64,000 bases of DNA from Cedecea selenatireducens (GCF_042138895.1 NZ_JBHIKW010000013.1:62001-126000); one strand, 5' to 3'. Counted from the first letter of the stretch, positions 41,135 to 50,967 are shown. Program-made: numbers and translations. The notes: generated from the sequence alone by a model not told the origin.

Positions 41135-42676
41135 TTACCAGGACTGGGTTGCTTTAAAGGAGTCGAGGATGCCTTTCAGCTTGCCTTCGATCTCGTCGTT
41201 ATAGCCACCGGTCTGGTTAATTTCTTGCATCAGCGGAGCGTGATCACGGTCAGCGTAAGCCAGCAGAGCGGCTTCGAAGCTACCGATTTTCGCCAGTTCC
41301 ACGTCTTCGAGGTAACCGCGTTCAGCCGCGAACAGCACCAGGCCCTGCTGTGCAACAGACATTGGGGCATACTGTTTCTGTTTCAGCAGCTCGGTCACTT
41401 TCTGACCGTGGCTCAGCTGTTTGCGGGTTGCTTCGTCCAGATCGGATGCGAACTGAGAGAACGCAGCCAGTTCACGATACTGTGCCAGCGCGGTACGGAT
41501 ACCACCGGACAGTTTCTTGATGATCTTAGTCTGAGCAGCACCACCAACACGAGATACCGAAATACCTGGGTTAACCGCCGGACGAATACCGGAGTTAAAC
41601 AGGTTGGTTTCCAGGAAGATCTGACCATCGGTAATGGAAATTACGTTGGTCGGAACGAACGCAGAAACGTCACCCGCCTGGGTTTCGATGATCGGCAGAG
41701 CGGTCAGGGAGCCGGTTTTACCTTTAACTTCACCTTTGGTGAAAGCTTCCACGTATTCCGCGTTAACGCGGGATGCGCGCTCCAGCAGACGGGAGTGGAG
41801 GTAGAACACGTCGCCTGGGAATGCTTCACGACCTGGTGGACGACGAAGCAGCAGGGAAACCTGACGATAAGCAACAGCCTGTTTGGACAGGTCATCGTAT
41901 ACGATCAGCGCATCTTCACCGCGGTCACGGAAGTATTCGCCCATTGCGCAACCGGCATATGGTGCCAGGTATTGCAGTGCAGCAGATTCAGACGCAGTCG
42001 CCACAACAACGATAGTGTTGGACAGTGCACCGTGCTCTTCCAGTTTACGAACCACGTTAGAAATGGTGGACGCTTTCTGGCCGATAGCCACGTACACACA
42101 TTTGATGCCGGAGTCACGCTGGTTGATGATGGCATCGATTGCCATCGCGGTTTTACCGGTCTGACGGTCACCGATGATCAGCTCACGCTGGCCACGGCCG
42201 ATTGGAATCATCGCATCGACGGATTTATAACCGGTCTGAACCGGCTGGTCGACGGACTGACGTTCGATTACGCCCGGTGCGATAACTTCGATTGGCGAGA
42301 AGCCATCGTTATCAACTGGACCTTTACCGTCGATTGGTGCACCCAGGGTGTTCACCACACGGCCCAGCAGGCCGCGGCCGACCGGTACTTCCAGAATACG
42401 GCCAGTACACTTAACTTTCATGCCTTCGGCAAGGTCAGCGTATGGACCCATAACTACAGCACCTACGGAGTCGCGCTCCAGGTTCAGTGCGATAGCGTAA
42501 CGGTTTCCCGGCAGGGAAATCATCTCACCCTGCATACAATCGGCCAGGCCGTGAACGCGGATAATACCGTCACTTACAGAAACAATTGTACCTTCGTTGT
42601 GAGCTTCACTCACAACATTGAACTGAGCAATGCGCTGCTTGATCAGTTCGCTGATTTCGGTGGAATTCAGTTGCAT
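41135..42676 (-). CDS. atpA: ATP synthase alpha subunit
   Basis: This is the regulatory nucleotide-binding F1 subunit, 513 residues. The P-loop is GDRQTGKT (near residue 169), with VRKLEEHGALSNTIVV and the alpha signature PAVNPGISVSRVGG. It lies between atpH (12 bases upstream) and atpG. Confidence 0.99.
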   Translation of the reverse strand: MQLNSTEISELIKQRIAQFNVVSEAHNEGTIVSVSDGIIRVHGLADCMQGEMISLPGNRYAIALNLERDSVGAVVMGPYADLAEGMKVKCTGRILEVPVGRGLLGRVVNTLGAPIDGKGPVDNDGFSPIEVIAPGVIERQSVDQPVQTGYKSVDAMIPIGRGQRELIIGDRQTGKTAMAIDAIINQRDSGIKCVYVAIGQKASTISNVVRKLEEHGALSNTIVVVATASESAALQYLAPYAGCAMGEYFRDRGEDALIVYDDLSKQAVAYRQVSLLLRRPPGREAFPGDVFYLHSRLLERASRVNAEYVEAFTKGEVKGKTGSLTALPIIETQAGDVSAFVPTNVISITDGQIFLETNLFNSGIRPAVNPGISVSRVGGAAQTKIIKKLSGGIRTALAQYRELAAFSQFASDLDEATRKQLSHGQKVTELLKQKQYAPMSVAQQGLVLFAAERGYLEDVELAKIGSFEAALLAYADRDHAPLMQEINQTGGYNDEIEGKLKGILDSFKATQSW

Positions 42677-42688
42677 GCTCCAGTCCCC

Positions 42689-43222
42689 TTAAGACTGCAA
42701 GACGTCTGCAAGGCGTTCAAGACGGCCGCGTACGCTACCGTCAATGACCATATCACCCGACTGGATGATAACGCCCGCCATAACAGACTTATCGATTTTG
42801 CAATTCAGCTTAACTTTGCGTGACAGACGTTTTTCCATTGCGGTCGTGATGTTCGCGAGTTGCTCATTACTCAGTTCAGCAGCAGAAGTTACCTGAACCT
42901 CTGCAATCGCTTCACTCAGCGCGCGTAAATGCGCAAACTGCTCGAGAACATCCGGGAGCGCTTTTAGACGACCATTATCAGCCATCACCTTAATCAGGTT
43001 CTGGCCGTTGGCGTCCAGTTGCTCGCCGCAAATGGCGATGAACGAATCTGCGAGCGTTTCGGGTGCCAATGCACCGGAAAGGAGCTCTTCCATTTGTTCG
43101 TTTTTCGTTACCTCGGCAGCAAACGCCAGCATGTTCTGCCAGCGATCAATGCTCTGGTGTTCGACGGCAAAGTCAAAAGCTGCTTTGGCGTAGGGGCGAG
43201 CTACAGTAACAAATTCAGACAT
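42689..43222 (-). CDS. atpH: ATP synthase delta subunit
   Basis: This subunit connects the top of F1 to the peripheral stalk, 177 residues. It begins MSEFVTVARPYAKAAFDFAV and has the C-terminal signature region IDKSVMAGVIIQSGDMVIDG. It lies 14 bases after atpF. Confidence 0.98.
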   Translation of the reverse strand: MSEFVTVARPYAKAAFDFAVEHQSIDRWQNMLAFAAEVTKNEQMEELLSGALAPETLADSFIAICGEQLDANGQNLIKVMADNGRLKALPDVLEQFAHLRALSEAIAEVQVTSAAELSNEQLANITTAMEKRLSRKVKLNCKIDKSVMAGVIIQSGDMVIDGSVRGRLERLADVLQS

Positions 43223-43236
43223 CAGCCCCTCCCTCC

Positions 43237-43707
43237 TTACAGTTCAGCGACCAGTTTATCGACGATGTCGCTGTTAGCAGCTTCATCTACGGAACGTTCG
43301 ATTATCTTCTCGGCACCGGCAATAGCCAGCAGAGCGACCTGCTTACGCAGCTCTTCACGAGCGCGTTTACGCTCAGCGTCGATTTCTGCCTGAGCCTGTA
43401 CAACGATTTTATTACGTTCCTGCTCTGCCTCAGTTTTCGCTTCATCAAGGATCTGGGCACGGCGTTTGTTCGCCTGCTCAATGATCACCTGAGCTTCCGC
43501 TTTGGCTTTTTTCAGCTGGTCGGTCGCGTTGGCCTGTGCAAGGTCAAGGTCCTTGTGAGCACGTTCAGCAGAAGCAAGACCGTCAGCAATTTCTTTTTGA
43601 CGTTTCTCAATGGCTGCCATTAAAGGCGGCCATACATACTTCATGCAGAACAGAACAAACAGGACAAACGCGATGGCCTGGCCGAGGATTGTTGCGTTAA
43701 TGTTCAC
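43237..43707 (-). CDS. atpF: ATP synthase b subunit
   Basis: This is the peripheral stator stalk, 156 residues: one N-terminal membrane helix (LGQAIAFVLFVLFCMKYVWP) followed by a long charged helix that dimerises. Confidence 0.99.
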   Translation of the reverse strand: MNINATILGQAIAFVLFVLFCMKYVWPPLMAAIEKRQKEIADGLASAERAHKDLDLAQANATDQLKKAKAEAQVIIEQANKRRAQILDEAKTEAEQERNKIVVQAQAEIDAERKRAREELRKQVALLAIAGAEKIIERSVDEAANSDIVDKLVAEL

Positions 43708-43768
43708 AGCACAATGCCTCTTTGTTAGTTAACGTTCTGATATAGCTAGATGACTCAAACATCGCTCA

Positions 43769-44008
<240 letters not shown>

Positions 44009-44055
44009 GACAGTCTCCAAGTTTGTTTCAGTTAAACGCAGTAGTGGTAAGTAAA

Positions 44056-44874
44056 TTAATGTTCTTCAGACGCCATCGACAGATAGACGATCGTCAGAAC
44101 CATGAAGATGAAGGCTTGCAGCGTAATAATCAGGATGTGGAAAATGGCCCAAGGCACATTCAGAATCCACTGTGACCACCACGGCAGCAGGCCAGCAATC
44201 AGAATGAAAATCAGCTCACCGGCATACATGTTGCCGAAAAGTCGCAGACCCAGTGATACAGGTTTGGACAGCAGGCTTACCCCTTCAAGGATTAAGTTGA
44301 ATGGAATAAATGCCCAGTGATTGAACGGCTGCAGCGTCAGCTCTTTCGTGAAGCCGCTAATGCCTTTCATTTTGATGCTGTAGAACAGAATGAGGACAAA
44401 CACGCCCAGCGCCATAGAGAGGGTGATATTCACGTCCGCAGACGGCACCACACGCAGGGCTGGCAGGCCAAAGATGTGCTCACCAATGTATGGCAGCAGA
44501 TCGATAGGCAACAGGTCCATCACGTTCATCAGGAAGACCCAGACGAAAATCGTCAGAGCCAGTGGAGCGATAACCTTGCTTTTGCCATGGTACATGTCTT
44601 TCACGCTGCCATGCACAAAGCCAATAATCAGCTCTACAAAAGTCTGGAATTTACCCGGGACGCCGCTGGTTGCGGTTTTCGCCACTTTACGGAACAACAC
44701 CAGGAACACCAGACCCAGAAATACTGAGAAGAACATGGAGTCGATGTTGAGCGTCCAGAAGGTAGCCGGGGGGTTATGCGGATCCACCAGCGAGAAAGTA
44801 CGCAGGTCCAACTGAAGGTTATTCAGGTGGTGACCTATATACTCCTGCGGTGTAGAGATTTCTCCTGCAGACAT
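44056..44874 (-). CDS. atpB: ATP synthase a subunit
   Basis: This is the membrane stator with the proton half-channels, 272 residues (E. coli 271). The essential Arg is in [16 protein letters not shown], and the companion Glu/Gln/His residues follow in the last helices. The N-terminal ten residues differ from E. coli, but the rest is near identical. Confidence 0.98.
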
Positions 44875-44882
44875 GATGCCTC

Positions 44883-45263
44883 TTACCCTTTGTTGTTAAT
44901 TACAGCTGGTGCGAGTATCTGCACAACCAGCACCGAAACCCACGTCACTATTAGCGGCAATACCACCGCCTTAAAGTACGCCAGCGCCACCACCAGAATG
45001 ATAAAGGTCGCAATCACCTTCAGCACTTCGCCGAAGGCGAATGTCCAGGCCACACGGCCTTTTGAGGGTGTATGCGCCTGATGGCGCCAGGCAAAAATCA
45101 TAAACAGCACGTTTGGCAGCCAAACCGCCATGCCCCCGCCGATGGCAGAAGCGCCCCAAGCGAGGCCTTTAAGGCAAAACAGCAGTCCAATTGCTACTAC
45201 AGCCAGAAGTTGGATGAACAGAAGCTTGCGGGCTACGTTCTTACTCAAGAGCGACACAGACAT
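44883..45263 (-). CDS. atpI: ATP synthase accessory protein AtpI
   Basis: This small membrane protein (126 residues, four hydrophobic segments) is the first gene of the operon. It helps c-ring assembly and possibly Mg2+ supply; it is not a structural part of the enzyme. It is eight bases ahead of atpB. Confidence 0.97.
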   Translation of the reverse strand: MSVSLLSKNVARKLLFIQLLAVVAIGLLFCLKGLAWGASAIGGGMAVWLPNVLFMIFAWRHQAHTPSKGRVAWTFAFGEVLKVIATFIILVVALAYFKAVVLPLIVTWVSVLVVQILAPAVINNKG

Positions 45264-45354
45264 GACGTTTCTAACTCCTGCTACCTATGAGGTATGTCGC
45301 GTGTCGTATAAAACTGTCTTTGCGACGCTGAGTCAAGCCTCAAAAAGCGAGCAA

Positions 45355-45382
45355 ATTATACGGTGCGGCCCAGTGATTTCAA
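45355..45382 (-). promoter_or_regulatory. Sigma-70 promoter of the atp operon
   Basis: The minus strand reads TTGAAA (45382-45377), a 16-base spacer, and TATAAT (45360-45355). It is 92 bases upstream of atpI and corresponds to the main E. coli atp promoter. Confidence 0.8.
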
Positions 45383-45881
45383 ACAATAAGTAGCGAAAAG
45401 GTGAACAAATGTTTAAATAATTTTCTGCACAGCCATTTTCTGACTTTTGGTGAATCGCATCGGCTTCCTCAAAAAGTGCAAATAAGCCGAAATCCCAGAC
45501 AGCAAAGCGTGCACACGATCACAAATTAGACATCTTATCGTCAGACGTTATTTTGCAGCCTAAGAAAGCACTAATTACAGATGACTGATAATTAAGCTGA
45601 TTAATGTGCACTCTGTTTAAAACACGCAGAAACATCATTAAAACCTTTCATTGACATTCCAGTTAAACTTTTAACATCCGAAGCAGGCCGTTTTTCGGCG
45701 TATTTTTAGTCGGATGATATTTTCAAATAAAATTATTACCCTGGTAATCAATTACCGTGAGGTTAAAAGCAGGATAATTCCGAGTTAAATTTTGGTTAAA
45801 TGTAACCAGGCATTTCATCGGCACCCCCCTCATTTTTTAACCTCAGTGAAACATTTCAATCGCGCCGTTTTTTGATAAATA
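45383..45881. other. AT-rich intergenic region between atpI and rsmG
   Basis: No gene is supported here. Together with the atpI leader it makes the 618-base gap found at the same place in E. coli. It contains several TTAA-rich runs and GGTAATCAATTACC-type palindromic stretches (near 45742-45760), but no clear terminator with a T-run for rsmG. Confidence 0.5.
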
Positions 45882-46505
45882 TTAAGTTTTGTTTGCCTTA
45901 ATCAGCACCAAATGCCTCTCCCCTTCCAGGCTCGGCACGTTGAGTTTGACGATATTTTCAACAGAAAATCCGACAGGCAGTTCGGTAATCTCTTCATCCG
46001 GACGTACCCCTTTCAGCGCATAGAACCTTCCGTTTTCCGCAGGCAGGTGGTGACACCAGTTCACCATGTCGCTTAGCGAGGCAAAAGCACGGCTGATGAC
46101 GCCGTCAAACGGCGGCTCGGCCGGGAAATCTTCGACCCGGCTTTGGACCGGCGTGATGTTCTCAAGCTTCAGCTCGTGCTGCACCTGGCGAAGGAACCGG
46201 ACGCGCTTGCCGAGGCTGTCCAGCAGGGTGAAATGCGAATCAGGGCGAACAATGGCCAGCGGGATGCCCGGCAGACCAGGGCCTGTGCCCACGTCGATAA
46301 ACCGGCTTCCCTGCAAATGCGGTTCAACCACAATGCTGTCAAGAATGTGGCGCACCAGCATTTCATCGGGATTACGCACCGAAGTGAGGTTGTAGGCCTT
46401 GTTCCATTTGTCGAGCAGCGAAACATAGCCCACCAGCTGCTGCTGCTGATTTTCAGGAAGGGTGATGCCCGCTTCTTTCAGCAGGCGAGATAATTTAGTC
46501 AGCAC
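45882..46505 (-). CDS. rsmG: 16S rRNA m7G527 methyltransferase RsmG (GidB)
   Basis: RsmG is an SAM-dependent methyltransferase, 207 residues, that modifies G527 of 16S rRNA; loss gives low-level streptomycin resistance in relatives. The SAM motif is FIDVGTGPGLPGIPLAI (near residue 70), followed by LLDSLGKRVRFL. It lies after mnmG, with an intervening terminator-like hairpin. Confidence 0.98.
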   Translation of the reverse strand: MLTKLSRLLKEAGITLPENQQQQLVGYVSLLDKWNKAYNLTSVRNPDEMLVRHILDSIVVEPHLQGSRFIDVGTGPGLPGIPLAIVRPDSHFTLLDSLGKRVRFLRQVQHELKLENITPVQSRVEDFPAEPPFDGVISRAFASLSDMVNWCHHLPAENGRFYALKGVRPDEEITELPVGFSVENIVKLNVPSLEGERHLVLIKANKT

Positions 46506-46519
46506 GTCGTAAACCCATC

Positions 46520-46547
46520 AAAAAAAGAGGCCAGGAATGCCTGGCCT
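46520..46547 (-). terminator. Terminator/attenuator between mnmG and rsmG
   Basis: On the minus strand AGGCCAGG and CCTGGCCT flank a four-base loop, followed by C and seven T. rsmG expression probably depends on read-through or its own promoter. Confidence 0.85.
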
Positions 46548-46561
46548 GTTGTTTTCTGTTT

Positions 46562-48451
46562 TTAGGCGCTGCGTCGCAGCAGCCCTTGTTTTTTAAGCCA
46601 GACAAGCAAAATAGAGATTGCCGCAGGGGTAATACCCGAAATGCGCGATGCCTGGCCAATAGAAACCGGTTTGTGATCGTTAAGCTTGGCGATCACTTCG
46701 TTAGACAGCCCGCTCACCTGACTATAGTCGAGCGTTGCAGGCAGCACAGTATTCTCATTGCGCTGCTGTTTTTCAATCTCATCCTGCTGGCGCGCAATGT
46801 AGCCTTCGTATTTAACCTGGATCTCAACCTGCTCTGAGGCCTGAGGATCTTCCAGCCCTGGTGCGAAAGTGGAGAGCTGCATCATCGAAGCATAGGTCAT
46901 TTCCGGCCGGCGCAGCAGATCTTCGCCGTTGGCTTCTTTCGAAAGCGGTGCGCTAAGTTGAGCATTCACTTCTTCCACCTGCTCAGAGTGCGGATGCAGC
47001 CAGATGTCTTTCAGGCGCTGACGTTCACGCTCGATCATCTCAAGCTTGTCGTTGAAGCGAGCCCAGCGGGCATCATCCACCAGCCCAAGTTCACGACCTG
47101 CCGCAGTCAAACGCAGATCGGCGTTGTCTTCACGCAGCATCAGGCGGTATTCAGCCCGAGAGGTAAACATGCGGTACGGTTCTTTGGTGCCCAGCGTACA
47201 CAGGTCGTCCACCAGCACGCCAAGATATGCCTGGTCGCGACGTGGGGCCCAGCCCTCTTTCTCCGCTGAGAAGCGGGCGGCGTTCAGACCGGCAAGCAGG
47301 CCTTGAGCAGCCGCTTCTTCGTAACCGGTGGTGCCGTTAATCTGGCCAGCAAAGAACAGGCCCTGAATAAACTTACTTTCCAGCGTCGGCTTCAGATCGC
47401 GCGGATCGAAGAAGTCGTACTCAATCGCGTAGCCAGGACGAACGATCTTCGCATTCTCCATGCCCTTCATCGAGCGGACGATCTGCATCTGAACGTCGAA
47501 CGGCAGGCTGGTGGAGATCCCGTTAGGGTAAATCTCATTGCTGGTCAGCCCTTCAGGCTCCAGGAAGATTTGGTGCGCGTTACGATCGGCGAAACGCATC
47601 ACTTTGTCTTCGATAGAAGGGCAGTAGCGAGGACCAATACCTTCGATAATCCCCGCATACATTGGGCTGCGGTCGAGATTATTGCGAATAACCTCATGGG
47701 TCTGCTCGTTGGTATGGGTGATATAGCAAGGTACCTGCTCTGGGTGCTGGTTCACGTTCCCCATGAACGAGAAGACCGGCATTGGGTTATCCCCATGCTG
47801 TGGAGCAAGTACGCTGAAATCTATGGTGCGGGCGTCAATACGCGGAGGCGTACCTGTTTTCAGGCGGCTTACGCGCAGAGGCAGTTCACGTAAGCGACGT
47901 GATAGCGGGATCGACGGGGGATCGCCTGCCCGGCCACCGCTGTAGTTATCCAGCCCGATGTGGATCTTACCGTCCAGGAAGGTCCCTACGGTGAGCACAA
48001 CCGCTTTTGCACGGAATTTAAGGCCCATCTGGGTCACTGCGCCGACAACGCGATCGTTCTCAACGATAAGATCTTCAACCGCCTGCTGGAAAATCATCAG
48101 GTTGGGCTGGTTCTCCAGCGCGGTGCGAACGGCCTGGCGGTAAAGCACGCGGTCTGCCTGAGCACGAGTAGCGCGGACTGCCGGGCCTTTGCTAGCGTTT
48201 AGTATCCTAAACTGAATACCTGCATGATCGATCGCGGTTGCCATCAGGCCACCGAGGGCGTCCACTTCCTTAACCAAATGTCCCTTGCCAATACCGCCGA
48301 TAGCCGGGTTACAGGACATTTGTCCCAGCGTGTCGATATTGTGTGTCAGAAGCAGGGTCTGCTGACCCATACGAGCTGCGGCCATTGCCGCCTCTGTGCC
48401 TGCATGACCCCCGCCGATGATGATGACGTCAAAAGGATCTGGATAAAACAT
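46562..48451 (-). CDS. mnmG: tRNA modification enzyme MnmG (GidA)
   Basis: MnmG is an FAD-dependent enzyme, 629 residues, which with MnmE installs the carboxymethylaminomethyl group at U34 of certain tRNAs. The dinucleotide-binding motif is VIIGGGHAGTEAAMAAARMG. Family blocks: NPAIGGIGKGHLVKEVDALGG and PRYCPSIEDKV. It transcribes away from oriC, whose AT-rich side abuts its promoter region. Confidence 0.99.
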   Translation of the reverse strand: MFYPDPFDVIIIGGGHAGTEAAMAAARMGQQTLLLTHNIDTLGQMSCNPAIGGIGKGHLVKEVDALGGLMATAIDHAGIQFRILNASKGPAVRATRAQADRVLYRQAVRTALENQPNLMIFQQAVEDLIVENDRVVGAVTQMGLKFRAKAVVLTVGTFLDGKIHIGLDNYSGGRAGDPPSIPLSRRLRELPLRVSRLKTGTPPRIDARTIDFSVLAPQHGDNPMPVFSFMGNVNQHPEQVPCYITHTNEQTHEVIRNNLDRSPMYAGIIEGIGPRYCPSIEDKVMRFADRNAHQIFLEPEGLTSNEIYPNGISTSLPFDVQMQIVRSMKGMENAKIVRPGYAIEYDFFDPRDLKPTLESKFIQGLFFAGQINGTTGYEEAAAQGLLAGLNAARFSAEKEGWAPRRDQAYLGVLVDDLCTLGTKEPYRMFTSRAEYRLMLREDNADLRLTAAGRELGLVDDARWARFNDKLEMIERERQRLKDIWLHPHSEQVEEVNAQLSAPLSKEANGEDLLRRPEMTYASMMQLSTFAPGLEDPQASEQVEIQVKYEGYIARQQDEIEKQQRNENTVLPATLDYSQVSGLSNEVIAKLNDHKPVSIGQASRISGITPAAISILLVWLKKQGLLRRSA

Positions 48452-48559
48452 GGTAACTGCCTCGGTTTCGCGAATGAGGGTTTGTGACTTCCCGGGCTGG
48501 GGATTCTACTCAACTTTAGTCTTTCGAGAAAGCGTCGGGATCTTCGGTAATTAAAAGAA

Positions 48560-48603
48560 GATCTTTTTTATTTAAAGATCTCTTTATTATGATCTCTTAT
48601 TAG
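48560..48603. other. oriC 13-mers L, M, R (DNA unwinding element)
   Basis: L is GATCTTTTTTATT (48560-48572), M is GATCTCTTTATTA (48577-48589), R is GATCTCTTATTAG (48591-48603). R is identical to the E. coli 13-mer. Confidence 0.93.
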
Positions 48604-48616
48604 GATCGACCACCTC

Positions 48617-48625
48617 TGTGGATAA
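48617..48625 (+). other. DnaA box R1 of oriC
   Basis: TGTGGATAA, the consensus high-affinity box, 13 bases after 13-mer R, as in E. coli. Confidence 0.95.
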
Positions 48626-48722
48626 GCCATTTATCCATTTTAGGATCAATAACCTGGAAAGGATCGTTTGCTGTGTACTTCCGGTGATCCCACGCCGTAT
48701 AAGCTGGGATCAGAATAGGGGT

Positions 48723-48731
48723 TTATGCACA
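48723..48731 (-). other. DnaA box R2 of oriC, variant
   Basis: It reads TTATGCACA on the plus strand (TGTGCATAA on the minus) in the R2 position; E. coli has TTATACACA there. One central base differs. Confidence 0.85.
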
Positions 48732-48796
48732 ACTCAAAAAGTGAACAGCAGTTGTTATTGGGATAACTACCGCTTAACCCAAGCTTTTAACCAGAC

Positions 48797-48805
48797 TTAT
48801 CCACA
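48797..48805 (-). other. DnaA box R4 of oriC
   Basis: TTATCCACA, the consensus box in inverted orientation relative to R1, at the mioC end of the origin. Confidence 0.95.
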
Positions 48806-48821
48806 TCTGATCGCGCAATCT

Positions 48822-49271
48822 TTACACTTCAGGGAGTAAATTAATCCATGAACCGACCCAAATCTCGGCCGGATCCTCAGGAATGTCGTGATCGAGGATG
48901 TTAATTTTGAGCAAGGATCCTAATCGAGAGGCGCCGCATTCGGTCAGCAGCAGGTCGATCTTCTCTATTGCACCGCAAAAGGTGTCGTATTCACGGCTGC
49001 CGATCCCGATCGCACCATAGCTTACTCCGCTCAGATCCGGGCGCTGTTCATTTATAGCGTCATAGAAAGGCTGAAGGTTGTCCGGCAGATCGCCAGCACC
49101 GTGCGTAGAGGAGACCACAAGCCAGATACCGCTGGTTTTAAGATCGTCTAAAAGAGGGCCGTGCAGCATTTCGGTGCCATGCCCTGCTTCTTCAAGCTTC
49201 TCTGCCAGATGTTCTGCTACATATTCGGCACTACCGAGCGTACTGCCGCTAATCAGAGTGATATCAGCCAT
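48822..49271 (-). CDS. mioC: MioC, flavodoxin-like protein
   Basis: This FMN-binding flavodoxin has 149 residues (E. coli 147). Its exact role is unsettled (electron donor; biotin synthesis in vitro). The FMN loop is ISGSTLGSAEYVAEHL, then VVSSTHGAGDLPDN. ATG 49271 is chosen because the family begins MADITLISGS; an upstream ATG six codons earlier is in frame. Its transcription runs into oriC, and the gene ends 17 bases from DnaA box R4. Confidence 0.97.
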   Translation of the reverse strand: MADITLISGSTLGSAEYVAEHLAEKLEEAGHGTEMLHGPLLDDLKTSGIWLVVSSTHGAGDLPDNLQPFYDAINEQRPDLSGVSYGAIGIGSREYDTFCGAIEKIDLLLTECGASRLGSLLKINILDHDIPEDPAEIWVGSWINLLPEV

Positions 49272-49330
49272 TGTGTCCCGCCTTTTCAAATCGTCGCGTA
49301 TTGTACGCTGTGAAAGAGCGGGGATCTACC

Positions 49331-49339
49331 TGTGGATAA
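49331..49339 (+). promoter_or_regulatory. DnaA box at the mioC promoter
   Basis: A consensus TGTGGATAA lies in the 89-base gap between asnC and mioC, the place where DnaA represses mioC in E. coli. A TACAAT on the minus strand (49305-49300) is a candidate -10. Confidence 0.8.
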
Positions 49340-49360
49340 TATGGGTATTAAAATTAGGCC

Positions 49361-49819
49361 TCAGGGGCGGATGGTGCGCATGATCGGGTTCTGCAGTGAG
49401 ATCAGCGTCTCGGTGGACTGAATTTCATCGATTGTTTGGATCTTGTTGATAAGTACCTGCTGGAGGGCATCAATGGATCGGCACATCACCTTAATAAAGA
49501 TGCTGTAGTGGCCCGTGGTGTAGTAAGCCTCGGTCACCTCATCCAGGTTTTCCAGCTTGGTCAGGGCGGAGGGGTAGTCTTTCGCGCTCTTTAAAATAAT
49601 GCCGATAAAGCAGCAGACGTCATAGCCAAGCTGCTTCGGGCTGATATCGATGCGCGCGCCGGTAATAATCCCGGCCTGCTTCATTTTCTCTACGCGAACG
49701 TGAATGGTGCCGGGGCTGACGCCAAACTGCTTGGCCAGTTCCGCATAGGCGGTGCGCGCATTTGCCATTAATGCTTCAAGTATCCCGCGATCGAGATTGT
49801 CGATTTGATAATTATCCAT
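49361..49819 (-). CDS. asnC: AsnC, Lrp-family regulator of asparagine synthetase
   Basis: AsnC is an Lrp/AsnC-type transcription factor that activates asnA when asparagine is scarce and represses itself. It has 152 residues from ATG 49819, with AGGA seven bases upstream; a GTG one codon earlier is less likely. The N-terminal helix-turn-helix is AYAELAKQFGVSPGTIHVRV; the C-terminal RAM domain binds the amino acid. It is divergent from asnA across 155 bases, where its operator should lie. Confidence 0.98.
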   Translation of the reverse strand: MDNYQIDNLDRGILEALMANARTAYAELAKQFGVSPGTIHVRVEKMKQAGIITGARIDISPKQLGYDVCCFIGIILKSAKDYPSALTKLENLDEVTEAYYTTGHYSIFIKVMCRSIDALQQVLINKIQTIDEIQSTETLISLQNPIMRTIRP

Positions 49820-49974
49820 CACTTTTTCCTATGATAAATGCCGATTCTCCATTTTTTATAGCCTTAAATTCGTCGATTAAAAAGAGGCTGGCCTTTTTTA
49901 TTGTTGATTATTGAATATGGTGGCGTTTCTGTTGCTTAATCGATGACAGAAACAACACAACAAAGAGAAAAGCC

Positions 49975-50967
49975 ATGAAAACCGCCTGGATTGCTAAACA
50001 ACGTCAGATTAGTTTTGTGAAAACCCATTTCTCCCGTCAGCTGGAAGAGAAGCTTGGCCTGATTGAAGTCCAGGCGCCGATCCTCAGCCGCGTGGGCGAT
50101 GGTACACAGGACAACCTTTCTGGCAGCGAGAAAGCAGTGCAGGTAAAGGTGAAAACCTTGCCGCAGGCGCAGTTTGAAGTGGTGCATTCGCTGGCCAAAT
50201 GGAAAAGAAAAACGCTAGGCCAGCATGACTTCAGCGCGGGCGAAGGGCTTTACACGCACATGAAAGCCCTTCGCCCCGATGAAGACCGTTTATCCCCTAT
50301 TCACTCGGTCTATGTTGACCAGTGGGACTGGGAACGCGTGATGGGCGATGGCGAACGCCACACCGGCACGCTAAAACAAACCGTAGAGAGCATCTGGGCG
50401 GCAATTAAAGCTACCGAGGCTGAGGTTAGCGAACGGTTTGGCCTGGCCGCCTTCCTGCCGGAGAAAATCCATTTTGTTCATAGCGAAACGCTGCTGCAGC
50501 GCTTTCCGGGCCTGGATGCGAAAGGCCGCGAGCGCGCTATCGCTAAAGAGCTTGGCGCCGTCTTCTTGATAGGTATCGGCGGCAAGCTGTCGGACGGGAA
50601 GCGTCATGACGTTCGCGCCCCGGATTATGATGACTGGTCAACGAGCGGTGAAGGCGGGCTGGCGGGTCTGAACGGCGATATTCTGGTCTGGAACCCGGTG
50701 CTGGAAGATGCGTTAGAGCTCTCTTCTATGGGGATCCGCGTGGATGCAGAAACCCTGAAGCGCCAGCTGGCGACCACCGGAGATGAAGACAGGCTCCAGC
50801 TGGAGTGGCACCAGTCGCTGGTAAAAGGCGAGATGCCGCAAACCATCGGCGGCGGTATCGGCCAGTCTCGCCTGACAATGTTGCTGCTGCAGCTGCCGCA
50901 CATCGGCCAGGTTCAGTGCGGCGTCTGGTCACCAGAAGTTCAGGCTAAGGTGAGCGACCTGCTGTAA
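49975..50967 (+). CDS. asnA: Aspartate-ammonia ligase AsnA
   Basis: AsnA is the ammonia-dependent asparagine synthetase (EC 6.3.1.1), 330 residues as in E. coli. It has a class II aminoacyl-tRNA-synthetase-like fold: AQFEVVHSLAKWKRKTLG, SVYVDQWDWE and the C-terminal GGGIGQSRLTMLLL (motif 3 Arg). It converges on viaA with three bases between the stops and no hairpin there. Confidence 0.99.
   Translation: MKTAWIAKQRQISFVKTHFSRQLEEKLGLIEVQAPILSRVGDGTQDNLSGSEKAVQVKVKTLPQAQFEVVHSLAKWKRKTLGQHDFSAGEGLYTHMKALRPDEDRLSPIHSVYVDQWDWERVMGDGERHTGTLKQTVESIWAAIKATEAEVSERFGLAAFLPEKIHFVHSETLLQRFPGLDAKGRERAIAKELGAVFLIGIGGKLSDGKRHDVRAPDYDDWSTSGEGGLAGLNGDILVWNPVLEDALELSSMGIRVDAETLKRQLATTGDEDRLQLEWHQSLVKGEMPQTIGGGIGQSRLTMLLLQLPHIGQVQCGVWSPEVQAKVSDLL

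Larger units (their letters stand above)
48539..48821. other. oriC: Chromosomal replication origin oriC
   Basis: This region lies between mnmG and mioC, as in E. coli. It has the AT-rich unwinding element with three 13-mers on the mnmG side, then DnaA boxes R1, R2 and R4. Ten GATC sites occur in 274 bases (48539, 48560, 48577, 48591, 48604, 48644, 48662, 48686, 48708 and 48809), the dense Dam/SeqA pattern of enteric origins. Stretches such as AACCTGGAAAGGATC and GTATAAGCTGGGATCAGAAT, near the IHF and FIS positions of E. coli, are kept. The remaining 87 bases to the mnmG start (48452-48538) must hold its promoter, but only weak matches are seen. Confidence 0.97.

Noticed and set aside
40610..42823. 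A 737-codon plus-strand open frame across atpG, atpA and atpH
   Set aside because: It is antisense to three conserved ATP synthase genes; the product has no domain pattern and depends on the codon bias of highly expressed genes.
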